DNA of 64,000 nt from Acanthacorydalis orientalis (GCA_034766995.1 CM068314.1:37840208-37904207), one strand, 5' to 3'. Shown: positions 38,335-49,953, numbered from the stretch's first letter. Program-made: numbers and translations. Notes: generated by a model not told the origin, from the sequence alone.

Positions 38335-39033
38335 ATATATAAATATATATATATATATATATAATAAAATTTTGTTTTCATTCCCAAAAGGGACATTTTA
38401 AACAAATATTAATTAACACCGAAAATAAACATTTAATACAAAATTTCTTAATAGTTGATGTAATTTGTTGTATGAAACGATTACTGATTTTTTTACATTA
38501 AGATTTATCTATTATGCCAATAAATAAACCTTGTATATAATATTTGAAACAAAAAATTTATAGAAAATGTTAGTTTAATTACTAAATAATCTTGTAGGAA
38601 TATGTGGATCTAGGCTCTAAGTGAACACATGAATAAAGCTAAATGTTTGTATGTACGTAGTAAATATTACATTTGGCTGAAATAGTACAATTATTATCCA
38701 AAAAAATTATAATGTCGAAGATAATAAATAAATACAATGACTAAACAACACTATTAATTACCAGAAATAAAATAAATTGAAGCGATTTTCTTTTAGATGT
38801 CGAAATAAATAAAATCAATAAAATATGTTCTAATGATAGTTTAAGTAAACACATATTTACTTATTCATTTTTTTTTCATTAGTCTCTTATCGAAATGTTT
38901 TATATACTCATTATTATTATTTTCAATATACAATATCAATAATTTCTACAAAAAAAGATAAATATCTGAATAAAAATCTATATCTTTTATACAAGCGTAA
39001 TCAAACAAGTTCAATGTCATTAAATTTATTGTT

Positions 39034-39065
<32 letters not shown>

Positions 39066-39350
39066 TGTGTGTGTATGTGTATAATATAGGTTTATTCCTA
39101 CAAAAATATCTATTGCACGCGATTCTGAAATTATCAATTGTATTTCTCAATCAAAAACCTATATATACGTTTTTACCTAATTTTTTGAGCGCATTTATTG
39201 AAAATTATAGTTCTTGATTTCAAGAATTGTTTCATACATATATGTTTATAGAATATGGTTAAATAAATAAAGGAGTACAATTTCAAACACGTATTTCTTT
39301 ACTTCATATATACATAAGAGCACACACATTCTATATACTTTTGTATATGA

Positions 39351-39360
39351 ATACACACAC

Positions 39361-39410
<50 letters not shown>

Positions 39411-39412
39411 AT
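39351..39412. repeat. (CA)n(TA)n microsatellite
   Basis: CA units followed by a long TA run. Confidence 0.9.
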
Positions 39413-39589
39413 TTATTGGTAAACGTTTGAATTGATTTGAAAATTTTTTTAAGTTAACCACAGATGTCATGTGATTATATCAGTTAGTACGCAAATTGTT
39501 CAGCGAAGTTTTCAGAGTTGAAATGAGTAGAAGCGAAAAGTTGCACAATAGGATGTAGACAGCGGATAAAGTCTTCACGTGCGCGCTTG

Positions 39590-39593
39590 TGTA

Positions 39594-39665
<72 letters not shown>

Positions 39666-39669
39666 TGTA
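39590..39669. repeat. (TG)n(TA)n microsatellite, ~80 bp
   Basis: GTGTGTGT followed by a TA run of about 55 bp and CA units. Confidence 0.95.
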
Positions 39670-40436
39670 TAAAATAAAGCACGTTTCTTAAAATTTGTTA
39701 AAAGATATACATTAATGTAATTAATTATTTTTAGAGAAGTAATATCTCATTATGTACTAATTCTAACATTTTCCTTAATTCTACCTAAGAACATATTTAG
39801 AAGGAGAAATCTCTGATATTTTTGATTTCTTTTATATATAATTTTTTATAAATATTTGAATAGATATAGAAAAAAAATACAAAAACTTTCACAAAATTAT
39901 TAGTCAATAACGTATAATAAAAATTTATGAATATATATATATACACACACACACATATATATGTATATCGAGAGAGAGAGAGAAAATTAACTGTTTATTT
40001 TAGCTAAAACCGATCATCGCAATTTCAAATTATATTCCGAATTTTTTTCATACTTATTCATATTTTAATAAGACAAAATATTCTTTTAATATTTGCATAA
40101 AGATTTTGATGTCTTCAATTGTACGTTTGTGTACCTATAAGAGTAGTTTCACATCAGTAATTGTTACAAATTGTCCTTTAACGAAAAACAGATTCATCAA
40201 TGCATACATTAATATAAACTCTGTATGAATAGATATACATACAATAAAATACTTCCTGTTAAAGACAAGATTTTGTGGTATCGAAACCGGTACTAAGAAA
40301 ACGTTTTGGGAGCCTGTGAATCACAAATGAAGAAACATTGTTATAAAATACTAACTGTTATATATGATCAGATGCCTATTTTTGCATTCTACTTGTTTGG
40401 ATTTTAATTCGTTTCACAACCCAAAATGTATATCTT

Positions 40437-40467
<31 letters not shown>

Positions 40468-41126
40468 AGTAATTCAGATAATATATTAATTGTATTATTT
40501 TTAATTTTATTGTGAATGCACGCTGTGTTATAATCTATATATTGTTTATGATCTGAGTAATTTACTAATTGTGTTTGTGTTGCATGTAATAATCCGGTAA
40601 TGGTAGTTTAGCAAATAATATTATTTATGATCCGTGATACTAAATGGAATGGTTTTATTACAAAGTATAAAATCACAATATAACAAGCAATATGAATTTA
40701 TAAACATATTAATGTGAAACAAAACTAAACTGAAAAAAATGTAATTAGTTGGAGTAATCCTTATTGTGTTATCCAAACAAAAAATATTTAAAACCGAAGA
40801 ATATAAAAGGACATTATGTAAATTAGCTTTTAACTAAATACCAATGCATATGGAATGAATACGGATGATTTAATTAGCTCATAAATATATATTTAATATT
40901 CTAGGAGTACACATTAATTGTTTCAACATGTAGGTGTTTTAAATTTTTAGTAAACCACTTTGTCATTAGGTACATACAAAAAATAGGTTGGAATTAATGT
41001 TTTATCTGATGCGTACAAAAAATTTAATGATTTTATTTTAATTATGTTTAAACACTTTTAAATGTCATTATTAATTTTTCATTGTTGTGATTTTAATATT
41101 TTTAAAAAGAAAATTATATATATATA

Positions 41127-41410
41127 ACAGGTGCGCCAGTGGACCGGAAATTTTTAAAATCAAGATTATTCACTTATTGTTCATGCGAGAGGGTAAAATT
41201 AAGTGAAACATTGTTAGAAATTTATAGCCATTTACTAAACATGGTGCATTGATCCGGTATATATCGAGCTTTCGCTGTGAATAATTTTACAAAAATGACG
41301 AGTCTGCTATGACTGTGCAACGGATATTTCGCAATCATTATAAAATTCTGCATCATGGAGATGTACCGATTGCTCATGCCATCGACTTAGATAAAATATT
41401 CGATAGTAAT
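41127..41410 (+). mobile_element. 5' end of a mariner/Tc1-like transposon with a DUF4817-type domain
   Basis: The terminus ACAGGTGCGCCAGTGGACCG follows TA at 41125-41126. From an ATG at 41241 the forward strand reads MVH, a stop, SGIYRAFAVNNF. After a +1 shift it continues YKNDESAMTVQRIFRNHYKI then LHHGDVPIAHAID. The order RAF..V..F.K..ES...TQR.FR.H corresponds to the N-terminal DNA-binding DUF4817 domain found in many invertebrate transposase-derived proteins. Only about 55 codons are visible before similarity ends near 41400; the catalytic part and right end are missing. One in-frame stop and one frameshift show it is dead. Confidence 0.7.
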
Positions 41411-41414
41411 ATGA

Positions 41415-42940
41415 TTTAAATTTGAAATATATTTTTGAAATGACATTTAAACAAACAATATATTTCAATTCTATAAAAACAATCAGTTAATAATTTGAAT
41501 AAATTTTCAGTGTGTTATTTTCGCGCTTACCAGAATAAATAATATGAAATATATCTGACATTTTTCGACATTAAATCTGTCACGATAACAATAACAGTAA
41601 AACAATGTAAATAACGAATAACCGAATAAATTATATAACAATAAATAAGAAATACCATAAATTAATATTAAATATTATTGATTGACAGAGTTTATTTACG
41701 TTAAACTAAATAAAAACGATTTTTATCAGCTATTGAAAAAATATTTTAAATATAATAGAACTTTTTTATCCTGTCAGTTTTTCCATAACATTGTTTTCGG
41801 TATAGAACAAAGAGCAAGTCTGCGTTATTTACTCTTTAACAATAGAAGGATAGAGGTTTAAGGTTTTCTTACGGTTTTAAAGCTTTTGTATGTAATGATT
41901 TTTTTTCTTTGATATAAACACAAACATAAAACTCAGTAGAACGGTTTCAGCTATATAAATAAAAAAATATACGTAGAATAATATTGTCTCTTGGTCGAGT
42001 AACATAGATTTATTGAATTACAGGAATAAAATAGGAAAAAAGGGAAAAATAGGGAAGAAATTACATGGTTTTACAGACTCAGTTTTTTACATTTATTTCA
42101 TTATATATATATATAGCAGTAGTACAATATATAAGTACAATATTGCATTAAAAAATTGTTTTATAAAAAATATATATTAATATTAGATATTTAGTGAATC
42201 CTGCTCCATGCTAAACTTACGATTATAAAAAGTGTATATAGAATTTATTTCTTATATATTTTTATTCCGATTATATTCAATACTTTTCCTTTTTTTCAAG
42301 TAACTTAAACGCTATAATATTGTGATTTTTTTCGTCTATAATAAATGAATTTTTCACTCATTCTACAAACCACATTTTTTTTGATAAAAAATGTTTATTG
42401 GTTATTTGTTATTGTTGATGATGATTTTGCTGATTATATCTTCCTCAAGGAACAGAAAAATATATTAATTATTGAAAGGTTTTGATCAAAAAAACATTTG
42501 TGATGTAGATAGATTGTTGATTGTAGAACGAACGAAAATCGTTTGTGGAACTTGAACACATTGATCATATTGTATTTTTTGTAGATTTGAATGTTCACCA
42601 TCTCTCTCCCCCCCTCTCTCTCTCTCACTATATATATATATAACGTTAGTCTGTTTTTATACTAAGTAATAATCTGTTTATAACTTTCTATAATTAGTGC
42701 ATGTGTATCGGACATCTCATAAAACCATTATAATTTTAAAATATTCTCGATTATTATTCAGATACATTCCAAATGTACGTAGTCTTTATAATATAACGTA
42801 TGTTTCGCAATAATTATACTTTAATCTATAAAAAAACATATATTGAAGTTAAATTATTTAAATTTATAAGTTTTAAAATTTTATTTATTTCCTATAAAAT
42901 TAACCTTTTTGTTTAATAATACTTAATAAGATGTACTATA
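41415..42940. other. AT-rich spacer, nothing recognised
   Basis: Only a (CT)n(TA)n tract at about 42600-42643 and a short TA run at 42102-42115 are notable. Confidence 0.6.
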
Positions 42941-42942
42941 TA

Positions 42943-42973
42943 GATATTATATAATAAATTTTGTTGTATTGTA

Positions 42974-43010
<37 letters not shown>

Positions 43011-43060
43011 AAGGGAGAGAGAGAGAGAGTATAATACAACAAAATTTATTATATAATATC
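42943..43060. repeat. 118-bp near-perfect palindrome with microsatellite core
   Basis: The left arm starts GATATTATATAATAAATTTT and continues GTTGTATTGTAC into (CT)n. The right arm is its reverse complement, (GA)n then ATAATACAACAAAATTTATT and ATATAATATC. Arms are about 46 bp with one clear mismatch outside the GA/CT tract. The centre is (TA)n plus AAAGG. The near-identity of unique sequence in both arms shows a recent inverted duplication or a gene-conversion/template-switch event at a microsatellite. Confidence 0.9.
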
Positions 43061-43657
43061 AATAATCACCTTGTTATTTTCTATTAAATAATGTATATTT
43101 AAAGAACATTATACTTTATCTAATATTACATTATTAACGGAAGACCTTCATTAAAATAACGCCCTTCAATATCTTGTATCAACATTGATGTATGTTTGTA
43201 CTTGAATTGTAATGTTTTTAATTACAGGTATTAACGTGCCAGGTATTAAGGGATTAATTTCTCTCGCAATTTTCCGTTCGAGTACATTTAAATCTGTTGG
43301 ATGTATTTATAATACTATAAAAAATGAGAGGTGTAGGACAGAGCAATAATGCTTATTTAGAAATGTTTTATAAATAAGCAATTAAAGCATATCTATATAT
43401 TGCTCTTAAAGAGTTTATTGACATGAGACTAAGATTCAGAATAAAATTTTCTTATTATTTTATTGAATTTGTATTGAAATAAAAATATTGTTTTTGTAAG
43501 AAAATATACATACAATTTTAAAGTAACTATAACGATTTATAGAAATCGTATTCAGTTTATAATAGTAAAACTTATTATTTTAAAAAAAAAACTGGTTCAG
43601 GTATTATTATTAACACAGATCAAGTTTTTTTATTTTTAATTTTTTTAGTTCTTATAA

Positions 43658-43719
<62 letters not shown>

Positions 43720-45080
43720 TTGATGTGTACGTTTCGTTTACAAGATATCGATGTTGAAAAAACTTCTGTTATTGTATATGAGTAGTCATTATTTTAAAAA
43801 ACTAAATTATCATACTTTTACAAAAAAATATTATAAAAATATAAAATAAGAAGGTACGCAATTTTTTATTTAATTTCAAAAATGTCATTTTCTAATATTT
43901 TTGTTGGATAATTAACTAGTTCTTATAATCAGTGAAATTTTTAATTTTAATACAATGATACACTCTATAAAAGGTTATGATTTATTTATATAAAAAATGT
44001 TGCAATAATTTCCTGTTTTTATATTGATTCCGTTGCTATTTTTTCATACAGAAACACTTTATTATTAATTTACCCTGAAAAGTTTTGGCTTTTAAGTAAT
44101 CGTTGGGTAACTTTTTGATAAACTTACAGAATTGATAAATTAGATTTTATTAAATAACTATGTGGAGATGTCTCAAGACCTAAAGCTAATACAACAAATA
44201 AATATTCGTGCTTCATCTGAATCACCAAGTTAATAAATAAACAAGTTTTCACTTTGCAACAATATTGAACATATTTAATTCAAAAACACTTTCATTTAAA
44301 AAAAATATTGCTTTTATTACACTTTAACTGATATATTCAAATTAAATGGTGATAATTTATAATTAATGTCTCAAAAAATTATTCTGTTTTAAGTTATACA
44401 AGTAAATGATTAATATTAACCTATTTTTTTTATTTCAGGTAAGCAAATATCTATATAATTATGATATTAAGAAAGAATAAACCTTTAAGGTAAGCAAGAA
44501 TAAGTTGTAATATATTATGTAGTTTTATACAACCGTCTATAAACTTTTATTTTATATTCTCATTATTTACCACAACAGTTTCCATCAAGATTTATAAAGT
44601 AATAAATAATTTAAAACATTAGTATCACTTTTCAACGTCTTAAAAAAAATTATCATTTTGTAATTTATTGCTCTTATTAGAATTCTATTGTTTAATTTTA
44701 TTTCAAAAATTGATACTAAACTAACTATATATTATACTTAGATATATAGTCAGTATTTTTGTTATTTAAATTAATGTGCATTTAAATATTCTCTGCACCA
44801 AATAATTCCTGCTTACAGTTCAAAATTATTGAAGTAAGTTTATTTTAAAATATTATTATCAAGAAAAAAATATTTTACATTAACAGTCTAGCATTCTAAT
44901 AATAATACGCCGGCTCAGAATAAATTAATACGATAGAAAAAGGGTTACTTTCTAAACAAAATTAACTCACACTTCGTATATTCCCCATTTTTAATTCTTG
45001 TTGATATTAGGGAAGAACTTATATATAATTGCAGGAATTGAGACAGATTTCAGATTTCTAAGCTACCTTATTTTATATAT
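43061..45080. other. AT-rich spacer with a CA/TA microsatellite
   Basis: The only feature seen is a (CA)n(TA)n tract at 43661-43716. Confidence 0.6.
43661..43716. repeat. (CA)n(TA)n microsatellite
   Basis: CA run followed by a TA run of about 40 bp. Confidence 0.95.
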
Positions 45081-45081
45081 A

Positions 45082-46377
45082 CGACGTTTGGCAATTTAAT
45101 TCTCGAATTGGCATAACGAAAAGATACACAATTTAAATAATACAAAAAATGTTTGATATATTCAAAGTAATCTCCATTTATATTAATAAACTTACTGTAA
45201 GTTTCTTAAAGTGTTTGAATACTGTCGGCGAAAGCGTCCGAAGGAACTGGTTTCAATTAGACGGTTACATTTTTCTTAACATGTTCTACGCCCTGAAATA
45301 TTTTTTCTTGAAGAAAAATGTCTGCTGGTCCCAAGTCAGATGAATATGGTGGGTGATTGGTCTTAAAAACTCCGTATTTCATGAGAAATTAGTTCAAAAC
45401 CAGTGCATAATGGCAGTTGAATTGTCATAAATAAGAATCAACTACCCATTTCTCGAAATTTCAGTCGTACTCGAGAAGTGGGATGCAATAATCTCTCCAA
45501 TCTTTCAAAGTAGAATGAAATATTAACTTTGTCCTTCAGGAACAAACTCTTAAGACACACTCTGTTTACACAAAAAGTTAATTAACATGGTTTTCATTCT
45601 GGATTTTTGTAAACGAAACGTTTTGGGCCTTGCTGATAATTTTCCAATCCACTATATATTCTGGCGTTTCGTCTCAGGATCGTGCTGAAATACCCATGTG
45701 TCATTATTAGTGACAATATAGTTAAAAAAAATTATATTTGAGTGATAAGTGTGGACGAAGTCTGTGTAAAAAAACTATTCTGTTTTTACTCATCCGTAGT
45801 ACTGTGCGGGACAAACTCCGTACAGATCTTCCTCTTTCTCAAATATTCATATGACTTGAACCGTTTCAATATTGATATTCAGCTCATTTTCCATCGTTCG
45901 GAAGGTCATTCGGCGATCTTTTGCCGCAATTACACGAACTTTTGCGATCGAATCTGCATTTCAAAAGATCAACGGTCGCCTGGTTCTAGAGTTATCTTGA
46001 ACAGCCTCATGTCTATTTTTGAAATGTTTAAACCATTCAAACACACGTCGACTTAAGATAGTATCACCGTACACAGTTTTAAAGATTTAGAAAATGTATA
46101 TGGCAGTTTTCCATAATTTACAGCAAATTTTAATATTCTCTCGTTGCTCCATGACAACTAACATGCCTCAGCTGTCGAAGCGCCCTAAAACTTCAATAAC
46201 CAACGACTAACAGAAACATGAACGCACAGAAATGCATTAGCTTCTTACTCAAAAACTAATATCTATTTGATCTCTATTGATAAAAGTGTAAACTATCGTA
46301 TGCTGCCTTACTTTGGGTTTCATTTCACGTGACTCCATTGTTCTAGCATTAATCCGGAATTACATTGCTAAACCTTG
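45082..46377 (-). mobile_element. Near full-length GVQW3/FLJ37770-type mariner element
   Basis: The ~1.3-kb length is typical of an intact mariner. The left end (GTTTGGCAATTTAATTC at about 45086-45102) and the right end read inward (GTTTAGCAATGTAATTC, at about 46372-46356) form imperfect terminal inverted repeats. TA-rich DNA flanks both sides. Between them lies the transposase pseudogene at 45150-46152. The element is therefore structurally complete but coding-dead. Confidence 0.82.
45150..46152 (-). pseudogene. Mariner transposase pseudogene (GVQW3/FLJ37770-like)
   Basis: From the ATG at 46152 the minus strand reads MEQRENIKICCKLWKTAIYI, YGDTILSRRVFEWFKHFKNR, EAVQDNSRTRRPL, IAKVRVIAAKDRRMTFR, ENELNINIETVQ, TWVFQHDPETKRQ, RPKTFRLQKSRMKTMLINFL, LILIYDNSTA and finally NGDYFE. 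This follows the family order MEQR, VFEWHKRFKEGRE, DRR.T.RE, TWVYGYDPETKRQS, SK.KTML, HHDNAPAH and GEYFE. The second catalytic aspartate is recognisable in IYDNS (about 45420). The first, normally in GDETW, is changed towards NDTW. The third, in the SPDL/D-F region near 45330, is degraded. Many stops and frameshifts are present. The overlapping plus-strand open frames are shadows. Confidence 0.85.
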
Positions 46378-46379
46378 AA

Positions 46380-47048
46380 TATATATATTATATATACACA
46401 CACACACATACGTGTATAAACTGATTATGTTTTAACAACCGAACATTAAATCAATCCGAATGAATTCTACTATAATTCTGTTTTATTCAAAGATATTTTA
46501 TTTTAGCATTCTTTTTTATTCATTTCAATGTAAAAAACAGTTCTTTTTTATTTGAATATCATTTAAATATTTCAGAGCATTATTAAATTCAACATTTTTC
46601 TCAATTTGCCATTAAAAATTATCATATCTGATAATGGTAATAAAAAAATCACTTATTTATATTAAAAGTATATATTAATTATTTGAAATTGTTTTAAAAC
46701 AATGTCTTTAATATTTTAATTTTTATTATTTCATTCGTCTCAATTTCGTTTAAATATTTTAAAAAAAACACACATTTTTAAAGTATTTTCATGTCATATA
46801 AAAATATCAAACTAATCTTCTAACTTTATAACATGTTGACGTACAGTAAAGCAACAAATATAGTTTGGATTTTATTTATAACGTTCACAAAGGTGACAGG
46901 TTAACAATGAAATGTCACAATGAAGAAATTTCTGTTACTCTAGACATATCATTATTCAACACCATTTTATGACTTACATTCACTTTTATAGTTGTATCCT
47001 GATGGTACCATCATGGCAAATTGTTGTTTCATAAATAAACACACATAT

Positions 47049-47136
<88 letters not shown>

Positions 47137-47140
47137 GTAT
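46380..47140. other. AT-rich spacer
   Basis: TA/CA tracts occur at 46380-46412 and from 47041. No gene is seen. Confidence 0.6.
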
Positions 47141-47142
47141 TA
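47041..47142. repeat. Compound (TA)n microsatellite, ~100 bp
   Basis: Two long TA runs separated by GCATGAA. It lies ~60 bp outside the left arm of the large inverted repeat. Confidence 0.95.
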
Positions 47143-47203
47143 TAAAGCTAATTTCATAAAAATATATCGAAAATTTAAGTCGAAAATAAGTAGAAGTTTA
47201 ATT

Positions 47204-47421
47204 AAGTAGAAAATTTATTGAAGTGGATTGCTTGGTTTTTTGGTAATCACCTTATTTAAAAAAAAAATTAATATGGGTTTTCACTGAATTTTTTTAGTAA
47301 TCAGGTATTTACAAGACGAACTATTTATATCTAAAACTTTTCATATACTTCATAAATTTTCATAATTCACATAGTACGTAATGAAAAATAACGATTCAAA
47401 TTGATATTTAAATAGAAAACG
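47204..47421 (+). repeat. Large inverted repeat, left arm (218 bp)
   Basis: The reverse complement of this segment matches 48323-48540 almost throughout. Shared blocks include CGTTTTCTATTTAAATATC, TTTTTCATTACGTACTAT, TAGTTCGTCTTGTAA and CTTCAATAAATTTTCTACT. Similarity ends abruptly at both edges, so these are discrete arms. Divergence and small indels show the duplication is old. Confidence 0.88.
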
Positions 47422-47636
47422 AGATATAAGCGGTAGAAACATTGTTAAATTTTGTACATTGTTTAAAGTTTTTATAGAGTTTTCTGTAATTGAATTAATT
47501 TATGGTGAAAAGTTTGATACGAAACCACATGTTGCAGGAAATATAACAGCTATTCTTCTTTATATAGTAAAAAATGGACTTTGGAAATTTTCATTTTAAA
47601 CTGATTTATATATCAAAAGAAATAAAATATGAATTA

Positions 47637-48044
47637 CGAAGCCTACGCTCGCTTCGCTTGCTCTCGTTAAGTGTTGACAATTTTTAAATGAAAAATAAAA
47701 TAAAAATATTGTGGAATGAAATTTATTTTTTGATTTTAAATGAAACCACGATAATAATGAAACTGAAAAGAAAATATATTATATGTGTTCTTTTGTACAC
47801 TGAAACTTGATATCCTGCTTACAGGTATATCTGAAAAAACCATCATATAACTGGTCGTGCTCGAATACTGTTTCATTGAAATCGACGAGCTTGACGATTC
47901 GTGAAACATCGGAAATGATCGGGAATAAAATTTGTTAACGTGTTACGTATAGAGTGTAGAGGGGGAAGCGGCTTTGCGAGGAGGTAGTTAAATGAAAAAA
48001 ATGTGTTTGATGGAATTTTTACCATGGCATTTTTTTATATATAG
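47637..48044 (-). mobile_element. Short Helitron-like repeat with helicase C-terminal remnant, copy 2
   Basis: This is homologous to 30345-30861. The minus strand starts CTATATATAAAAAAATGCCA. It reads FNETVFEHDQLYDGFFRYTC then KQDIKFQC (about 47895-47810). VFEHDQLY and GFFRYT resemble the C-terminal GQLYVALSR motif of Pif1/Helitron helicases better than copy 1 does. It ends in a 6-bp hairpin CGAAGC...GCTTCG (about 47637-47656) followed by TAA, comparable to a Helitron 3' hairpin. It sits in the centre of the 47204-48540 inverted-repeat structure. The Helitron origin is inferred from motif and ends. Confidence 0.55.
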
Positions 48045-48181
48045 TGTAAGATGGTACATATTGCATATTTTCATATGGAATCAGTTCTTAGAAAAGAATA
48101 TATTTTAATGTTAGAAGGATGAAACAATGCAGATGAACAATATTTTTCCGTATTATTAACTTGAGGACATAAACACCGATG

Positions 48182-48186
<5 letters not shown>

Positions 48187-48241
<55 letters not shown>
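48187..48241. repeat. (TA)n microsatellite, ~55 bp
   Basis: Pure TA run inside the large inverted-repeat structure. Confidence 0.95.
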
Positions 48242-48243
<2 letters not shown>

Positions 48244-48322
48244 CATTTGATCAGAATTCATTAGCTCTAAATTTAGGTTGTTTTTTTAGTAAAAGAACTA
48301 TTTTTTATAAAATGAAAATTAT

Positions 48323-48540
48323 CGTTTTCTATTTAAATATCCATTTGAATTGCTGTTTTTCATTACGTACTATATGAATTATAAAAATGTATGAAATACA
48401 TGAAAAGTTTTAATATACAAATAGTTCGTCTTGTAATACTTGATTATTAAAAAATTCAATGAAAAGTATATTAAAAAATATCTTAAATAAAGTGATTATC
48501 ATAAAACCAATCATTAACACTTCAATAAATTTTCTACTGA
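48323..48540 (-). repeat. Large inverted repeat, right arm (218 bp)
   Basis: Reverse-complement partner of 47204-47421. The two arms enclose ~900 bp including the Helitron-like repeat and a TA array, giving a ~1,340-bp foldback-like structure. Confidence 0.88.
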
Positions 48541-48544
48541 ATAA

Positions 48545-48855
48545 AAATGAATTGTATGAAAAATTAATTTCATTCATATCGAAAATGCAACTTTTTTAAT
48601 TAAAAAATACCAATGCTTGAACTAAGAAAACGAGCGCGAGTTCATATAACAATGAAAATTTGAATTTATATATCAGATGTCAGTCGATATCGGGCAGCTC
48701 TTAGACAAGAAAGTGGCATTCATTGTGATTAATTAAATTACATCTTTTTTATCTGAATAAATAATGTGAATAATAACCATTGAATGATGAATAGCGAAAT
48801 ATATTTACACTTTTTATAAATACAATCAGTCATTTTAATATCAGACATTACTTCT

Positions 48856-48887
<32 letters not shown>

Positions 48888-49020
48888 CGCATATGTATTA
48901 ATGTTTTAACAAATCTAAAATTATAATCAATAAATGATGGAGAACCCATTCAATTATTCCTATAATAAAAGATTAATATTAAATCATAAATTAGAAGACA
49001 GATAATTACGGTCTCTTTTT
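48545..49020. other. AT-rich spacer with a GC-richer patch
   Basis: A modestly GC-richer patch at about 48620-48725 (with AACGAGCGCGAGTTC and ATATCGGGCAGCTC) has no recognisable content. A short TA tract follows at 48858-48890. Confidence 0.5.
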
Positions 49021-49046
49021 ACTTACTTTTTAGTGATCATTTGTCA

Positions 49047-49298
49047 TTAGTAATTCGCCGAAATTCTATTGGTATATGAAAAGTAATATTCCAGTAGATT
49101 AATGTCATTTCTGAACTGATAACCATTGTTAGTGGCTTTTAAGATGTGACCTTTGAATGTAAGTGAATTGATAGGTTGATGAGGTCGTATTGAATAATCA
49201 TATAGGTCAGCAGGGTAATGTTTGAGGTATTTTTCTTGAAAGTATTTATTATAAATGTAATTTGTATCCGAGAAAATAATACTATTATTTGAAAACAT
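49047..49298 (-). CDS. Unrecognised 83-codon open frame, possible exon
   Basis: On the minus strand an ATG at 49298 opens an 83-codon frame ending at a TGA. Its composition looks more protein-like than other frames of the window. It contains FSDTNYIYNKYFQEKYLKHY, then PADLYDYSIRPHQPINS, LTFKGHILKATNNGYQF and RNDINLLEYYFSYTNRI, and does not derive from a microsatellite. A donor-like GTAAGT lies just after the stop (about 49026-49021 on the minus strand) and a GTAAGTATG lies just upstream of the ATG. I recognise no domain. In AT-rich DNA an 83-codon frame can arise by chance, so coding status is doubtful. It overlaps a longer out-of-frame ORF that runs into a TA tract. Confidence 0.25.
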   Translation of the reverse strand: MFSNNSIIFSDTNYIYNKYFQEKYLKHYPADLYDYSIRPHQPINSLTFKGHILKATNNGYQFRNDINLLEYYFSYTNRISANY

Positions 49299-49669
49299 AT
49301 TTCATACTTACACGAGTGTATATATATATATATATATATATATGATGGGTATTTTGATAAAATTAAAATTAATATAGATAAAATGAACTTCATATAAGCG
49401 TGATTTTTTTCAAATACATTTCTTGCAAAATACTTGATTGTAAGAAATGTGTTATAACAATTTTTGTATCTTATATCTAACAATTTCCTTAGGTCATTTA
49501 ATGAAGAAGTAAGTAATGAGCTCTATTTCTTGTTTATAATTTTTAAATATACCCGCATATTTGTTTTTTTCTTTACTTTGATTATTTGTTAGTTCAATCA
49601 AGACCTTAAAAAAACAACATAAACATAATAACACAAGATCTCTAAGAAGTGCGAATTATTTTATTTTAA

Positions 49670-49704
<35 letters not shown>

Positions 49705-49738
49705 TTGATATATATGTATATATATAGATAGATAGATA
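49670..49738. repeat. (TA)n(GA)n(TAGA)n compound microsatellite
   Basis: TA run, GA run, second TA run and TAGA tetranucleotide units in sequence. Confidence 0.9.
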
Positions 49739-49953
49739 TTTTTATACGGAATATTTATGTATTTATTTTCCCTTTACATTATTTAAAATAACTAAATATA
49801 ATGTGTTTTGATTATTTAATGAAAAAATGTTACTAAAATAAAAATACATCCACTTTCAAGAAGATTAAATCATTTTTAGTCTATAGTAGCATTGTTTATT
49901 TAGAAAAAGTATGTTTAGAAATAAATATCTCAATTAAATTTTTTATGTATAAA

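Larger units (their letters stand above)
38335..41120. other. AT-rich spacer dense in microsatellites
   Basis: Tracts lie at 38335-38362, about 39036-39084 (CA, TA, TG), 39351-39412, 39590-39669, about 39931-39985 (TA, CA, then GA) and 40436-40466. Short open frames here read through these tracts. No gene or transposon is recognised. Confidence 0.6.

Noticed and set aside
39014..39662. Three open frames over the CA/TA tracts
   Set aside because: Same cause: dinucleotide repeats keep frames open. No conserved motif outside the repeats.
45149..46056. Two plus-strand open frames (64 and 104 codons)
   Set aside because: Antisense shadows of the minus-strand mariner transposase, whose motifs match family order.
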